Shown here piece after piece: positions 1 through 8,316 of a stretch of DNA of 64,000 nt. Positions within the stretch are counted from its first letter, which is position 1. Each line of letters starts with the position of its first letter. The position numbers were made by a program, and so were the translations under genes. Origin of the DNA: Daejeonella lutea (GTDB taxonomy: Bacteria > Bacteroidota > Bacteroidia > Sphingobacteriales > Sphingobacteriaceae); contig NZ_FUYR01000002.1 in assembly GCF_900168015.1 (NCBI RefSeq), positions 248,001-312,000 of the forward strand, read 5' to 3'. Under the pieces are notes generated by a model. That model searched no databases. It was not told the DNA's origin and worked only from the letters and a program-made list of their open reading frames with translations.

Positions 1-951
1 CAGCTCGAGCTTTTGTAACAAAGATTGAACATAACTGCTCATTTCTTCAAGAACATTATATGATGTATCAGGATGCACAACCTGCACGATCTCAACTTTA
101 TCGAATTGGTGCAAACGGTTTAGTCCACGAACGTGTGCTCCGTAAGATCCAGCTTCACGACGGAAACATGGGGTGTAAGCACAATTTTTGATAGGCAGCT
201 CCTCTTCCCTTACAATTACATCCCGATAGAGGTTAGTAACCGGAACTTCAGCTGTTGGAATGAGATACAGATTATCGATGCCGATATGATACATTTGGCC
301 TTCCTTGTCGGGGAGCTGTCCGGTACCAAATCCGGAAGCTTCATTTACCACAATTGGTGGCTGCATTTCCCTGTAACCGGCGGTTTCAGCATTATCCAGG
401 AAAAAATTAATAAGTGCACGCTGCAACTTGGCCCCTTTACCCTTATAAACAGGAAATCCTGCTCCTGCAATCTTATTTCCAAGCTCGAAATCTATAATAT
501 CATATTTGGCAGCAAGCTCCCAATGCGGCAAAGCAGTTTCGGGCAATTGCGGCACCACACCATGCTCTAATGCAACTACATTTTCGTCGGGGCCTGCACC
601 TTTAGGGACGGAAGTGTGCGGGAGATTCGGAAGAAGTACCAGTTCGTTTTGGAGAAGTAGTTCAATGGCTGTTAACTTATCTCCAAGAGTCTTCGTTTGC
701 TCTTTGAAAGTGTTGGTTTGCTGCTTGAGCCCTTCAGCCTCTTCCTTTAAACCCTGGCGCATCAAATCGCCTATTTTCTTAGCTGCAGCATTCGCTTCCG
801 CCGAAATAGAATCCAAAAGCGTTTGAGTTTGACGACGATCATCATCAAGCTGTATGATCTGATCAACCAACTCAGGTTGTTTGAAATTCCTGACGGTTAA
901 ACGATTTAAAACTTCATCTCTATTTTCACGGATATAACTAACTTGCAGCAT
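1..951 (-). CDS. serS: Serine-tRNA ligase, 5' part (cut by window start)
   Basis: Seryl-tRNA synthetase charges tRNA-Ser (and tRNA-Sec precursors) with serine in the cytoplasm. Only the first 317 codons are in the window; the 3' end lies outside. The start ATG reads MLQVSYIRENRDEVLNRL, typical for the family. Residues about 1-110 form the tRNA-binding helical arm, rich in Lys, Glu and Gln. The class II core follows, including TAEVPVTNLYRD and the motif 2 region CFRREAGSYGAHVRGLNRLH. Motif 3 is not reached. It is divergent from rsmI, with 92 bases between the starts. Identity is clear; nothing is odd apart from the window truncation. Confidence 0.96.
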   Translation of the reverse strand, partial: MLQVSYIRENRDEVLNRLTVRNFKQPELVDQIIQLDDDRRQTQTLLDSISAEANAAAKKIGDLMRQGLKEEAEGLKQQTNTFKEQTKTLGDKLTAIELLLQNELVLLPNLPHTSVPKGAGPDENVVALEHGVVPQLPETALPHWELAAKYDIIDFELGNKIAGAGFPVYKGKGAKLQRALINFFLDNAETAGYREMQPPIVVNEASGFGTGQLPDKEGQMYHIGIDNLYLIPTAEVPVTNLYRDVIVREEELPIKNCAYTPCFRREAGSYGAHVRGLNRLHQFDKVEIVQVVHPDTSYNVLEEMSSYVQSLLQKLEL

Positions 952-966
952 CTTTATAATTTTAAG

Positions 967-974
967 CAAAGATA
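967..974 (-). promoter_or_regulatory. Candidate -7 element of serS promoter
   Basis: The minus strand reads TATCTTTG, an exact match to the Bacteroidota sigma-70 type -7 consensus TAnnTTTG, 15 bases before the serS ATG. No clear TTG -33 element lies at the usual distance, so this rests on the -7 match alone. Confidence 0.35.
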
Positions 975-1043
975 TAAACAGTTTGGAGTTTGATGGCTGT
1001 TTTGGACTAATTCCTGAACGAACTTGAACTCATACTTCTAAAT

Positions 1044-1715
1044 ATGAGCGGTAAACTCTACCTGGTACCAACGCCGATCGGCAATCTTGAGGATATGAGC
1101 TTCAGGGCTATTCGTATTCTTAAAGAGGTGGATCTGATCCTTGCAGAGGATACTCGAACCAGTGCCCCCTTGCTCAAGCATTTTGGCATTGATAAGAAAG
1201 TTTTCTCCCATCACCAGCACAACGAACATAAATCGGTTACGGAAATTATTCGCTTTCTAAAAGAAGGTAAACAGATTGCCCTGATTTCCGATGCGGGAAC
1301 TCCGGCAATTTCTGATCCTGGCTTTCTACTTGTTAGAGAAACGATAAAAAATGAGCTCCCGCTGGAATGTCTTCCGGGTGCAACAGCATTTGTTCCAGCA
1401 TTAGTTAATTCAGGCCTGGCTGCCGACCGGTTTACCTTTGAAGGTTTTCTACCTGTAAAGAAAGGAAGACAAACACGCATGAAAGAACTTGCAAATGAGG
1501 AACGGACCATGATATTTTATGAATCTCCACACCGCCTTCTTAAGACCCTGGAAGAGTTTGGCCAATATTTTGGAGCAGAAAGGCAAGCTTCTGTGTCACG
1601 CGAGCTTACAAAGATGTTTGAAGAAACTGTAAGAGGAACTTTAGCGGAGATTAAAATACATTTCGAGACGCATACGTTAAAGGGAGAAATAGTGATTTGC
1701 GTTGCGGGGAAATAA
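1044..1715 (+). CDS. rsmI: 16S rRNA (cytidine-1402 2'-O)-methyltransferase RsmI
   Basis: RsmI uses S-adenosylmethionine to methylate the ribose of C1402 in the decoding centre of 16S rRNA. The 223-residue protein shows the tetrapyrrole-methylase-type fold: LYLVPTPIGNLEDMS at the start, ILAEDTRTS near residue 37, SDAGTPAISDPGFLLV near residues 82-97, and FYESPHRL around residue 150. It is shorter than the E. coli protein (about 286 residues) because the C-terminal extension is absent. It is the first gene right of the divergent serS promoter region. Identity is clear from the family motifs. Confidence 0.94.
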   Translation: MSGKLYLVPTPIGNLEDMSFRAIRILKEVDLILAEDTRTSAPLLKHFGIDKKVFSHHQHNEHKSVTEIIRFLKEGKQIALISDAGTPAISDPGFLLVRETIKNELPLECLPGATAFVPALVNSGLAADRFTFEGFLPVKKGRQTRMKELANEERTMIFYESPHRLLKTLEEFGQYFGAERQASVSRELTKMFEETVRGTLAEIKIHFETHTLKGEIVICVAGK

Positions 1716-1720
1716 AATCA

Positions 1721-1739
1721 ATACTGCCTTCGGCAGTAT
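1721..1739 (+). terminator. Hairpin after rsmI
   Basis: A perfect 8-bp stem, ATACTGCC/GGCAGTAT, with a 3-base loop starts six bases after the rsmI stop. The stretch after it is A-rich with few T, so it is a weak intrinsic terminator or an RNA-end stabiliser. Confidence 0.4.
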
Positions 1740-1749
1740 GTTAAAATTA

Positions 1750-1838
1750 ACCGCAAAGTGCGCAGAGTAGACGCAGAGAACGCAGAGTGGCAACACGCCT
1801 CTGCGCTCTCTGCGTAAAACTTCGTGACCTCTGGGGTA
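1750..1838. repeat. Imperfect palindromic intergenic repeat (CGCAGAG-rich)
   Basis: The left arm reads ACCGCAAAGTGCGCAGAG then GACGCAGAGAACGCAGAG. The right arm, read on the other strand, gives a closely matching ACCCCAGAGGTCACGAAG then ACGCAGAGAGCGCAGAG. The whole stretch between rsmI and the next gene is therefore one long inverted repeat of about 89 bases with internal CGCAGAG repeats. From memory, such CGCAGAG palindromes are dispersed in Bacteroidota and other genomes; the copy number here cannot be checked in this window. Confidence 0.6.
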
Positions 1839-1872
1839 AAAAAAATGGTGAAGCCACATTAAAAAAATAAAA

Positions 1873-2511
1873 ATGGAACAATACTTAACTGACGACCAGG
1901 ATCCTAAAACCGCTGAGAAGATTTTGGGGAAACTACGCGACATGCTTACTTCTGGTGAGGTGGTAGTTTACCTTGCTATTCAAAAGAAGCCGGCGGTCAC
2001 ATTAATTCCTGACTGTATCGCGATAACGAACAAGCGGATCATATTCTGTATTCCTGAAAATCTGGGGTTAACAACTAACTTCATTACGTTTCCATGGGAA
2101 GATATCAAAGAAGTCTCTTTTAAAGAAGAATTCTTCGGCTCTAAGTTTATTACTGTACCTCAGAGAGGCGAGAATGTCGCCATCGACTATATCCCTAAAG
2201 TTCAAGCGCGCAAACTTTATCAATTTTCTAACGAGCAGCTGGAAAAGAATAAAAGCATTTCGACAACTCAGGAAAGTGATGATCGCAGAACTCATCTGGG
2301 GAATTCAAATGCCTCTGAAGATTACACTTCATATGTAGAAATTGAGGAGGAAGAAAAACCGTTTATGCAAGCTCAAGCTCCTGTTTCAATGGAGGAACCA
2401 GAGGATGAGGTGACGTTAAAACTTAAAAAGTTAAAAACTCTGTTCGAAAAACAATTGATCACGTCTGAAGAATACGAAAGAAAAAAGGCAGATATCTTAT
2501 CTCAACTCTGA
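1873..2511 (+). CDS. PH-like domain protein with C-terminal SHOCT domain
   Basis: Function unknown. Residues about 10-120 look like a bacterial PH (YokE-like) domain: a short helix (AEKILGKLRDML), then alternating strands including VVVYLAIQKKPAVTLIPD, CIAITNKRIIFCIPE and ITFPWEDIKEVSFKE. Residues 120-175 are acidic and probably disordered. The last 35 residues (LKKLKTLFEKQLITSEEYERKKADIL) match the SHOCT motif, a short C-terminal oligomerisation module. No signal peptide or membrane segment is visible, so it is likely cytoplasmic or bound to the inner face of the membrane. Its stop codon is one base before the GTG start of lnt, so the two are probably co-translated. Domain calls are from pattern recognition. 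Confidence 0.75.
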   Translation: MEQYLTDDQDPKTAEKILGKLRDMLTSGEVVVYLAIQKKPAVTLIPDCIAITNKRIIFCIPENLGLTTNFITFPWEDIKEVSFKEEFFGSKFITVPQRGENVAIDYIPKVQARKLYQFSNEQLEKNKSISTTQESDDRRTHLGNSNASEDYTSYVEIEEEEKPFMQAQAPVSMEEPEDEVTLKLKKLKTLFEKQLITSEEYERKKADILSQL

Positions 2512-2512
2512 C

Positions 2513-4195
2513 GTGAAGCAAAACTACTTGTTAGCACTGGGCAGTGCATTTCTTTTGTGGCTCGCATGGCCGCCCATCCCATTTACCGCGATCATTCTAC
2601 TGATTGCATTGGTGCCGATACTTCTTGCTGTGGAGAACATTCTCACTTTAGAAAGCACCCGGAAAGGAAGGCTGATATTCAGAACTGCATTTTTATGCTT
2701 CGTCGTTTGGAACACCGCGAGCATCTATTGGGTTATCAATTCCCTCACCGCAGTAATGCCCACCTGGATGGCACTGTTTGTTGCCATCATTCCATTTGGT
2801 TTAGGGTCATTATTGATGACAATTGCCTTCTGGCTCTATTACAGGCTGAGATTGGTAACTACAAAATTCATAAGCTATACAGGCCTGATCTGCTTCTGGA
2901 TAGGCTACGAATATTTACATCAGACCTGGGATCTTGCATTTCCCTGGATGAATTTAGGCAACGGCTTTGCCCAATCCCACTATTTGATTCAATGGTATGA
3001 GTTTACGGGGGTATATGGAGGTACTCTATGGGTGCTGCTATCTAATATATTGATCTTTGAATTGTACCAGGCATTAAGGCCCGGCGATCCCGGAAAACTG
3101 AAGCTGAAGTTCCTTTCGGCAGGAATGATACTTACTCCAATTGTTATTTCACTAATAATGTACTTTGGATACACCGAAAAATCTAACCCCGCCAACATAG
3201 TTGTTGTTCAGCCTAATATTGACCCCTATGAAAAATTTGGCAGCCTTAACACTTCTGCTCAAATTGCCAGAATGATTCATTTGTCAGATTCTCTTGGCCA
3301 GTCTAACACCGAATATTTTATCTGGCCGGAGACAGCTATATCGCAGGATACTGAGGAGAAGAATATCAGGATGGAACCCAACTTTATTGCAATTCAGGCT
3401 TTTCTTAGTAAATATAAAAACGGAAATGTGCTGTCTGGAATCGAGAGCTTTACGATGTATGACAGCCAGAAAACGGAAACAGCAAGATTTAACGAGCTTC
3501 AGCGGAACTATTATGACGTTTTTAATGCTGCTGTTCTGATCGAGAATTCGCCAAGGGTTCAATTCTATCATAAGTCCAAGTTGGTACCTGGTGTAGAGCA
3601 AACTCCCTTTTCAAATTCTATGGGCTTCTTAAAACCGGCTTTCGCTGCATTTGGCGGGTCGGCAGGGAGTTACGGAAAACAAGATGAACCATCAGTTTTC
3701 TATTCGCAGAGTGGAATAGGTGCAGCGCCTGTTATTTGCTATGAATCAATCTGGGGTGAGTACGTTGGCAAATACGTTAAGAAGGACGCGCAGTTTATCG
3801 CCATCATTACAAACGATGGCTGGTGGGGTAATACCTCCGGAAAAGACCAACATCTTCAATATGCAAAACTTCGTGCTATTGAGACGAGGAGATGGGTAGC
3901 ACGTTCAGCAAACACAGGTATATCGGCATTCATAAACCAACGTGGGGACATTACCCAGCAAACTAAATGGTGGGTGCCTGCTGCTTTAAAAGCGGACATA
4001 AACCTGAATGAAGATCTCACTTTCTATGTAAAACATGGGGATTACGTTGCGATCGCTGGTTCGGCAGGAAGCGGCCTATTCGGGATATTCATGCTCTTCT
4101 CCATTTTTGCCGGTAAAAGAAATAAAAAATCCGTCCCTGGATCAGGAACGGATTCTACTAAACTAAAACTAAACCAAACTAAACTCCCGGCATGA
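2513..4195 (+). CDS. lnt: Apolipoprotein N-acyltransferase
   Basis: Lnt transfers a fatty acyl chain from phospholipid to the N-terminal cysteine of diacylated lipoproteins at the inner membrane, the last step of lipoprotein maturation. The first 220 residues hold about six hydrophobic membrane segments. The rest is a nitrilase-like domain in the periplasm with the catalytic triad visible as E273 (WPETA), K354 (YHKSKLVPG) and C409 (VICYES). I keep the GTG start because it preserves the first membrane segment and sits one base after the upstream stop. The last ~25 residues (from NKKSVPGSG) lie over a hairpin that is a terminator for the opposite strand and look like a recent extension. Several lipoproteins encoded nearby (GldB, GldK, PorW) are predicted substrates. 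Confidence 0.93.
   Translation: MKQNYLLALGSAFLLWLAWPPIPFTAIILLIALVPILLAVENILTLESTRKGRLIFRTAFLCFVVWNTASIYWVINSLTAVMPTWMALFVAIIPFGLGSLLMTIAFWLYYRLRLVTTKFISYTGLICFWIGYEYLHQTWDLAFPWMNLGNGFAQSHYLIQWYEFTGVYGGTLWVLLSNILIFELYQALRPGDPGKLKLKFLSAGMILTPIVISLIMYFGYTEKSNPANIVVVQPNIDPYEKFGSLNTSAQIARMIHLSDSLGQSNTEYFIWPETAISQDTEEKNIRMEPNFIAIQAFLSKYKNGNVLSGIESFTMYDSQKTETARFNELQRNYYDVFNAAVLIENSPRVQFYHKSKLVPGVEQTPFSNSMGFLKPAFAAFGGSAGSYGKQDEPSVFYSQSGIGAAPVICYESIWGEYVGKYVKKDAQFIAIITNDGWWGNTSGKDQHLQYAKLRAIETRRWVARSANTGISAFINQRGDITQQTKWWVPAALKADINLNEDLTFYVKHGDYVAIAGSAGSGLFGIFMLFSIFAGKRNKKSVPGSGTDSTKLKLNQTKLPA
4121..4154 (-). terminator. Strong intrinsic terminator on minus strand, inside lnt 3' end
   Basis: Read on the minus strand, AATCCGTTCCTG and CAGGGACGGATT form a 12-bp stem (one U-G wobble) around a 3-base loop, followed directly by TTTTTTATT. 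On the plus strand the wobble becomes a C-A mismatch and no T run follows, so the signal belongs to minus-strand transcription. The nearest upstream minus-strand gene is nadE, whose stop is 262 bases away. Confidence 0.75.
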
Positions 4196-4260
4196 ACCCG
4201 GGATACCTTAAGAACAAGACCTTTGATCAAGTCCTGATAATCATCTCTATAAAGTAACGC
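4121..4260 (-). ncRNA. Candidate small RNA or structured nadE 3' UTR
   Basis: This minus-strand stretch leads into the strong terminator at its end. It contains, in order, a TTGATCAA palindrome, a 6-bp hairpin TCCCGG/CCGGGA with a 7-base loop (4185-4203), and an unpaired U-rich linker repeating TTTAGTT, then the terminator. The 5' end is a guess: no convincing TAnnTTTG promoter was found just upstream. It partly lies antisense to the last ~75 bases of lnt. It could be an independent RNA or simply the tail of the nadE transcript. Confidence 0.35.
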
Positions 4261-4416
4261 AAATTATCAGATTAACTGTTGTAACATACAGTTTTGTTAC
4301 AGATTGGTGACGAAGGGGTGATAATTGGATGTTGGTTGTTATACTAACTTACCGTAAGGTTAGCTTAGTTTGTAAACTGTACTGTCAACTGGCATTTAAC
4401 CACTGGCAACTGCCAA

Positions 4417-6057
4417 CTAACTAAGATATTTCCCAACTATGGGCATCCGTCTTCCCATCCCAAAAGCTTTTGGCGATACTCTTAATATTGGCGGAGCCTG
4501 ATTCCTTTTGAATTCTGCGACATTAACCATTTTGAGTACTTTCCTCACCAGTGCTTCGTCGAAACCCATGTTAATAATTGAAGCTGAGCTTTGTTTGAGT
4601 TCGATATACTGAAATAAAATCGCATCCAGCACGTCATATTCCGGCAATGAATCAGAATCTTTCTGACCCGGTCGTAATTCGGCAGATGGCGGCTTAATAA
4701 TGCTGTTTTGAGGAATAATATCACGTTCACGATTAATATAGTTAGCGAGTTTGTAAACCTGAGTCTTATAAATATCACCTAATACCCCGATGGCTCCGGC
4801 CATGTCTCCGTAAAGGGTGCCATAGCCCACTGAACACTCGCTCTTATTGGAAGTATTGAGTAAGATATACCCAAACTTATTCGACATTGCCATTAAAACG
4901 ATTGCCCTGCTTCTTGCCTGCATGTTTTCTTCAGCCACACTAAATGGAAGATCTTTGAATACCGGTTTCATCATGTTCTGAAAAGCAGCAGTTGCCTCTT
5001 TTATAGCTATCACCTCATGCTTACACCCCAGGTTCATTACCAGGTCAAGCGCATCCTGAATAGAATGATCTGATGAATATTCAGACGGCATCAACACTGC
5101 CATTATATTTTCGGCACCAAGAGCTTCCGCGGCAAGTGCACAAACCAACGCTGAATCAATTCCGCCGGATAAGCCTAGTACAGCCTTTGTAAAGCCGGAT
5201 TTCTGAAAATAATCTTTAATACCAAGGATTATGGCATCATGGATTTGAGCAATGTCACTTTGCGGGTCATGAACAATAGGTTTCAAACCCTTCACCTGCC
5301 CCTTATCGAATTCATAAATCTTTAATTCTTCGGTAAAATAGGTCATCTCATCGAGCAGTTGCCCCTCCTTACCAAATACAAGGGATCCACCGTCAAATAT
5401 TATCTCTGTCTGCGCACCAACCTGGTTCACATAGAATAGAGGAAGTTGATATTTCCTGCAGTTATCACCCAGGATCAACACCCTTTCCTCATCATGATTA
5501 TAGGCAAATGGAGAAGCTGCGATGTTGATCATCAGGTCAGGCTTTTCTAGCGAAAGAACATCCATCGGGCAGGTAACATACATCGGGTTATCGTTGATAT
5601 TCCACAAGTCTTCGCATACGGTCAGTGCAATTTTATAACCCATGAACTCAACGCACTTGAAGTCAACGGCGGGCTCGAAATACCGGTATTCATCAAAAAC
5701 ATCGTAATTTGGGAGAAGGGCTTTGTTCACCACAGCCTTAACTGACCCTTGTTCGATAAAATAAGCCGAGTTGAAAAGGTCCTTGCCCTGTATTTTAGGA
5801 TTTCTAGTTGGAAGGCCGATTATACACGCAATATCCTGACATTCTTTAGCAATCTGCTGGGCTGCGTTTTCGCAAAGTTCTATAAATTCTGAAAATTCCA
5901 GGAAGTCCCTTGGCGGATATCCGCAGACGCACAATTCTGCAAACACTACAAGATCGGCTCCTTTGCGTTTTGCCTCATGAACTGTGGAAATGATCTTTTG
6001 TGTATTAAAATTAAAATCTCCGATTATATAATTTAACTGTGCTAACGCAATCTTCAT
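4417..6057 (-). CDS. nadE: Glutamine-dependent NAD+ synthase
   Basis: Makes NAD+ from nicotinic acid adenine dinucleotide, ATP and glutamine, the last step of NAD biosynthesis. The 546 residues are a fusion usual for the glutamine-dependent form. Residues 1-260 are a nitrilase-type glutaminase with the triad E41 (FAELCVCGYPP), K112 (KALLPNYDVFDE) and C148 (LTVCEDLW). Residues 270-546 are the ATP-pyrophosphatase domain with the P-loop SGGIDS at 297-302. It is divergent from gldB with 38 bases between the starts, an arrangement also known for the gliding gene gldB in Flavobacterium. Full length and intact. Confidence 0.96.
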   Translation of the reverse strand: MKIALAQLNYIIGDFNFNTQKIISTVHEAKRKGADLVVFAELCVCGYPPRDFLEFSEFIELCENAAQQIAKECQDIACIIGLPTRNPKIQGKDLFNSAYFIEQGSVKAVVNKALLPNYDVFDEYRYFEPAVDFKCVEFMGYKIALTVCEDLWNINDNPMYVTCPMDVLSLEKPDLMINIAASPFAYNHDEERVLILGDNCRKYQLPLFYVNQVGAQTEIIFDGGSLVFGKEGQLLDEMTYFTEELKIYEFDKGQVKGLKPIVHDPQSDIAQIHDAIILGIKDYFQKSGFTKAVLGLSGGIDSALVCALAAEALGAENIMAVLMPSEYSSDHSIQDALDLVMNLGCKHEVIAIKEATAAFQNMMKPVFKDLPFSVAEENMQARSRAIVLMAMSNKFGYILLNTSNKSECSVGYGTLYGDMAGAIGVLGDIYKTQVYKLANYINRERDIIPQNSIIKPPSAELRPGQKDSDSLPEYDVLDAILFQYIELKQSSASIINMGFDEALVRKVLKMVNVAEFKRNQAPPILRVSPKAFGMGRRMPIVGKYLS

Positions 6058-6095
6058 ATAATAATTTGTGTTTAATTTAGCGGATATCTGTACCC

Positions 6096-7133
6096 ATGAG
6101 GAACCTTCAAATTTACTTGTTTTTTCTCACTTGCTTTGCCGCAGTGTCCTGTAATAACAAAAAAGGACCCGATGTGTCTGAAATAAAATTGAAACTTTCC
6201 ATCGAGCGATTTGATAAGGAGATCGGAGCTCTCAGCTCTACTGAAACCGAACTGGAAAAAAAGGCGGAGGGCTTAAGAAAGAAGTACACCTGGTTTTACG
6301 ACGACTACATGGGCGAAATGTTAGGAGTTGGGGCTCCTAATGCCGGCTCTTCTTATTTGAATTCGCTTGTTACAGTATTACAAAATCCGGATTATTTAGA
6401 GCTAAAATCTTCCGTAGACCGAGCTTTTCCTGATTTGGGAAAAACAGAAGCAGAATTGATGGAAGCCTTTAAGCATGTCCGGTATTACTATCCGAAGCAG
6501 AAAATTCCCCGTGTAATTAGTTTCATTTCAGGCTTTGCAGTACAAACTCCGATTGGTAATGATTATGTGGGAATTGGGCTTGACATGTTCTTAGGTAAGG
6601 AGGGTGATAGATTTTATCCGGCTTTAAGGCAAAGTATTCCTCATTATATTGCCCGTCGTTTTACGCCCGAAAACATTACGCCTCGGGTTATCGAAGCTTT
6701 TACCCGTGAAGAGCTCTACCCGGAACAAGATCAGGACAGGAGCTTACTTGCAAAAATGATTTATAACGGGAAAGTGCTTTACGCGATGGACTCTTTCATG
6801 CCTGAAGTTGCAGATACTCTCAAAATAGGATATACCGGTGCTCAGCTGGCATGGTGTCAGGAGAATGAAGGTGGGATCTGGGCTTATCTTCTCGAAAATG
6901 AATTGCTGTACAATTCAGATTACATGAAAATTCAAAAATATCTTGCAGAGGCCCCTTTTACCCCGGGCCTGGGAGAAAACTCTGAGTCAGCACCTAAACT
7001 GGCGGTTTGGACGGGATGGCAAATAGTACGGAAGTATATGGAAAAGAATCCTGATGTGACTTTACCACAACTGATCCAGGAAAAAGACCCGCAAAAAATA
7101 TTAACTGCATCAAAATACAAACCTAAGATGTAG
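6096..7133 (+). CDS. gldB: Gliding motility lipoprotein GldB
   Basis: GldB is an outer-envelope lipoprotein needed for gliding in Flavobacterium; its biochemical role is not known, and non-gliding Bacteroidota also carry it. The protein is 345 residues. It starts with a lipoprotein signal peptide (YLFFLTCFAAVSC, predicted modified Cys19). It then shows the family pattern: KLSIERFDKEI, YTWFYDDYMGEMLGVG, and a middle part with a metallopeptidase-like fold but no obvious HExxH. It lies next to nadE, as in Flavobacterium. The usual next gene there, gldC, is not present here; a patatin-like gene follows instead. Confidence 0.88.
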   Translation: MRNLQIYLFFLTCFAAVSCNNKKGPDVSEIKLKLSIERFDKEIGALSSTETELEKKAEGLRKKYTWFYDDYMGEMLGVGAPNAGSSYLNSLVTVLQNPDYLELKSSVDRAFPDLGKTEAELMEAFKHVRYYYPKQKIPRVISFISGFAVQTPIGNDYVGIGLDMFLGKEGDRFYPALRQSIPHYIARRFTPENITPRVIEAFTREELYPEQDQDRSLLAKMIYNGKVLYAMDSFMPEVADTLKIGYTGAQLAWCQENEGGIWAYLLENELLYNSDYMKIQKYLAEAPFTPGLGENSESAPKLAVWTGWQIVRKYMEKNPDVTLPQLIQEKDPQKILTASKYKPKM

Positions 7134-7197
7134 TAGTACGTTGTAAGTTAAAAGTTTTAAGTGCTGGGCAGAGAGCTCCCTAATTAATTATAAAAAT

Positions 7198-7980
7198 ATG
7201 AAAGTCGGTCTGGTTCTTTCCGGAGGTGGAATACGTGGGATAGCTCATCTTGGTGTTCTGCAGGCACTCACCGAAGCGGGTATCAAGTTCTGCAAGATTA
7301 GCGGCACCAGTGCGGGCTCAATCGTCGGCTCGCTTTATGCTCAGGGGATGTTGCCTTATGATATCTTACAAATCTTCCTGAAAACAAAATTATATAAGTT
7401 TCTGAGACCAGCATTTACCCATCCTGGCCTATTGTCACTTGACCAGACCAGGTCGTTGTTTTTAGAACATCTCCCCCACGATTCCTTTGAAGGCTTAAAA
7501 ATCCCCCTTGTTATTGCTGCCACGAACTTCAGCGAAGGAAAGTTGCGGTATTTCTCATCGGGTAAACTGATTGATGTAGTGCTTGCGTCGTGTTCAATTC
7601 CTGGAGTATTCAAGCCCGTGATTATTGAAGGGAATATGTACGTGGATGGAGGTGTGCTGGACAACTTTCCAATAGAGCCGATCAGAAAAGATTGTGATTT
7701 TATTATAGGTTCATCATGTAATCATCTGCCTGTTGTGAAAACCATTGCCAATTTCCGTAAATTATTTCAGCGCGCGGCAATCATGTCAATCAACTCGGAT
7801 ATGGAAAATAAATGCCAATTCCTGGATGTGCTTATTGAACCCGAAGGGATGGGTGCTACTAGTGTGTTTGACGTACAAAAAACCGAAGAAATCTATTGGC
7901 TGTCTTATAATGAGGCTTTAAAGAAGCTAAATTCTGATGAAAAATTGCAATCGTTAATATCGCAGTTTCAGACCAAGTGA
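7198..7980 (+). CDS. Patatin-like phospholipase family protein
   Basis: Predicted Ser-Asp dyad lipid acyl hydrolase. All core motifs are present: the oxyanion loop SGGGIRG at residues 8-14, the nucleophile elbow GTSAGS with S38, and the aspartate in YVDGGVLDN (D150). At 260 residues it is a minimal single-domain patatin with no signal peptide or outer-membrane barrel, so it is probably cytoplasmic. It follows gldB by 64 bases on the same strand. The substrate cannot be told from sequence. Confidence 0.88.
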   Translation: MKVGLVLSGGGIRGIAHLGVLQALTEAGIKFCKISGTSAGSIVGSLYAQGMLPYDILQIFLKTKLYKFLRPAFTHPGLLSLDQTRSLFLEHLPHDSFEGLKIPLVIAATNFSEGKLRYFSSGKLIDVVLASCSIPGVFKPVIIEGNMYVDGGVLDNFPIEPIRKDCDFIIGSSCNHLPVVKTIANFRKLFQRAAIMSINSDMENKCQFLDVLIEPEGMGATSVFDVQKTEEIYWLSYNEALKKLNSDEKLQSLISQFQTK

Positions 7981-7996
7981 AAATCGGTCTCAAAAT

Positions 7997-8026
7997 AAAA
8001 AAGCCCATAACAAACTGTTATGAGCT
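7997..8026 (-). terminator. Intrinsic terminator of the atp operon / small membrane gene
   Basis: On the minus strand AGCTCATAACA and TGTTATGGGCT pair as an 11-bp stem (one U-G) around GTT, followed by TTTTTTATTTT. It lies 21 bases after the stop of the 68-residue membrane protein gene. The same hairpin can fold on the plus strand after the patatin gene, but its plus-strand tail is poor in T. Confidence 0.75.
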
Positions 8027-8046
8027 CCATATCTTTTAAATCTAAT

Positions 8047-8253
8047 CTATTTCAGAATTCTCAATACAGCCTTCAAGCAAAGGATAATACCAACAACAAA
8101 CAGAATGTTGGAAATTGCATCGATAAACATCCAGCTTCCGGTAAAGCGCAGTAACACACCAATCATTCCAATTACAATCCCGATAACAATAAGATTATAA
8201 TGTGCCGGATCATTTGATTCTTCGGTGCGTTTGTTTTTATATGTTTCTTCCAT
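8047..8253 (-). CDS. Small two-helix membrane protein, unknown function
   Basis: A 68-residue protein with a charged N-terminus (MEETYKNKRTEESND). Two hydrophobic segments follow, about residues 20-38 (YNLIVIGIVIGMIGVLLRF) and 43-64 (FIDAISNILFVVGIILCLKAVL), and it ends in a short basic tail. It lies 63 bases after atpG on the same strand and before a good terminator, so it may be read with the ATP synthase genes. No family was recognised. It is credited as real because of its position, clean start and membrane pattern. Confidence 0.65.
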   Translation of the reverse strand: MEETYKNKRTEESNDPAHYNLIVIGIVIGMIGVLLRFTGSWMFIDAISNILFVVGIILCLKAVLRILK

Positions 8254-8316
8254 TTTTCTGTGTTTGAGATCTACGAAATTACTAATCTAATTTACAGTAT
8301 ACAATTCAATCTTTTA

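Noticed and set aside
2557-3000. 147-codon frame inside lnt
   Set aside because: Out-of-frame shadow of lnt with cysteine/histidine-rich, non-protein-like composition.
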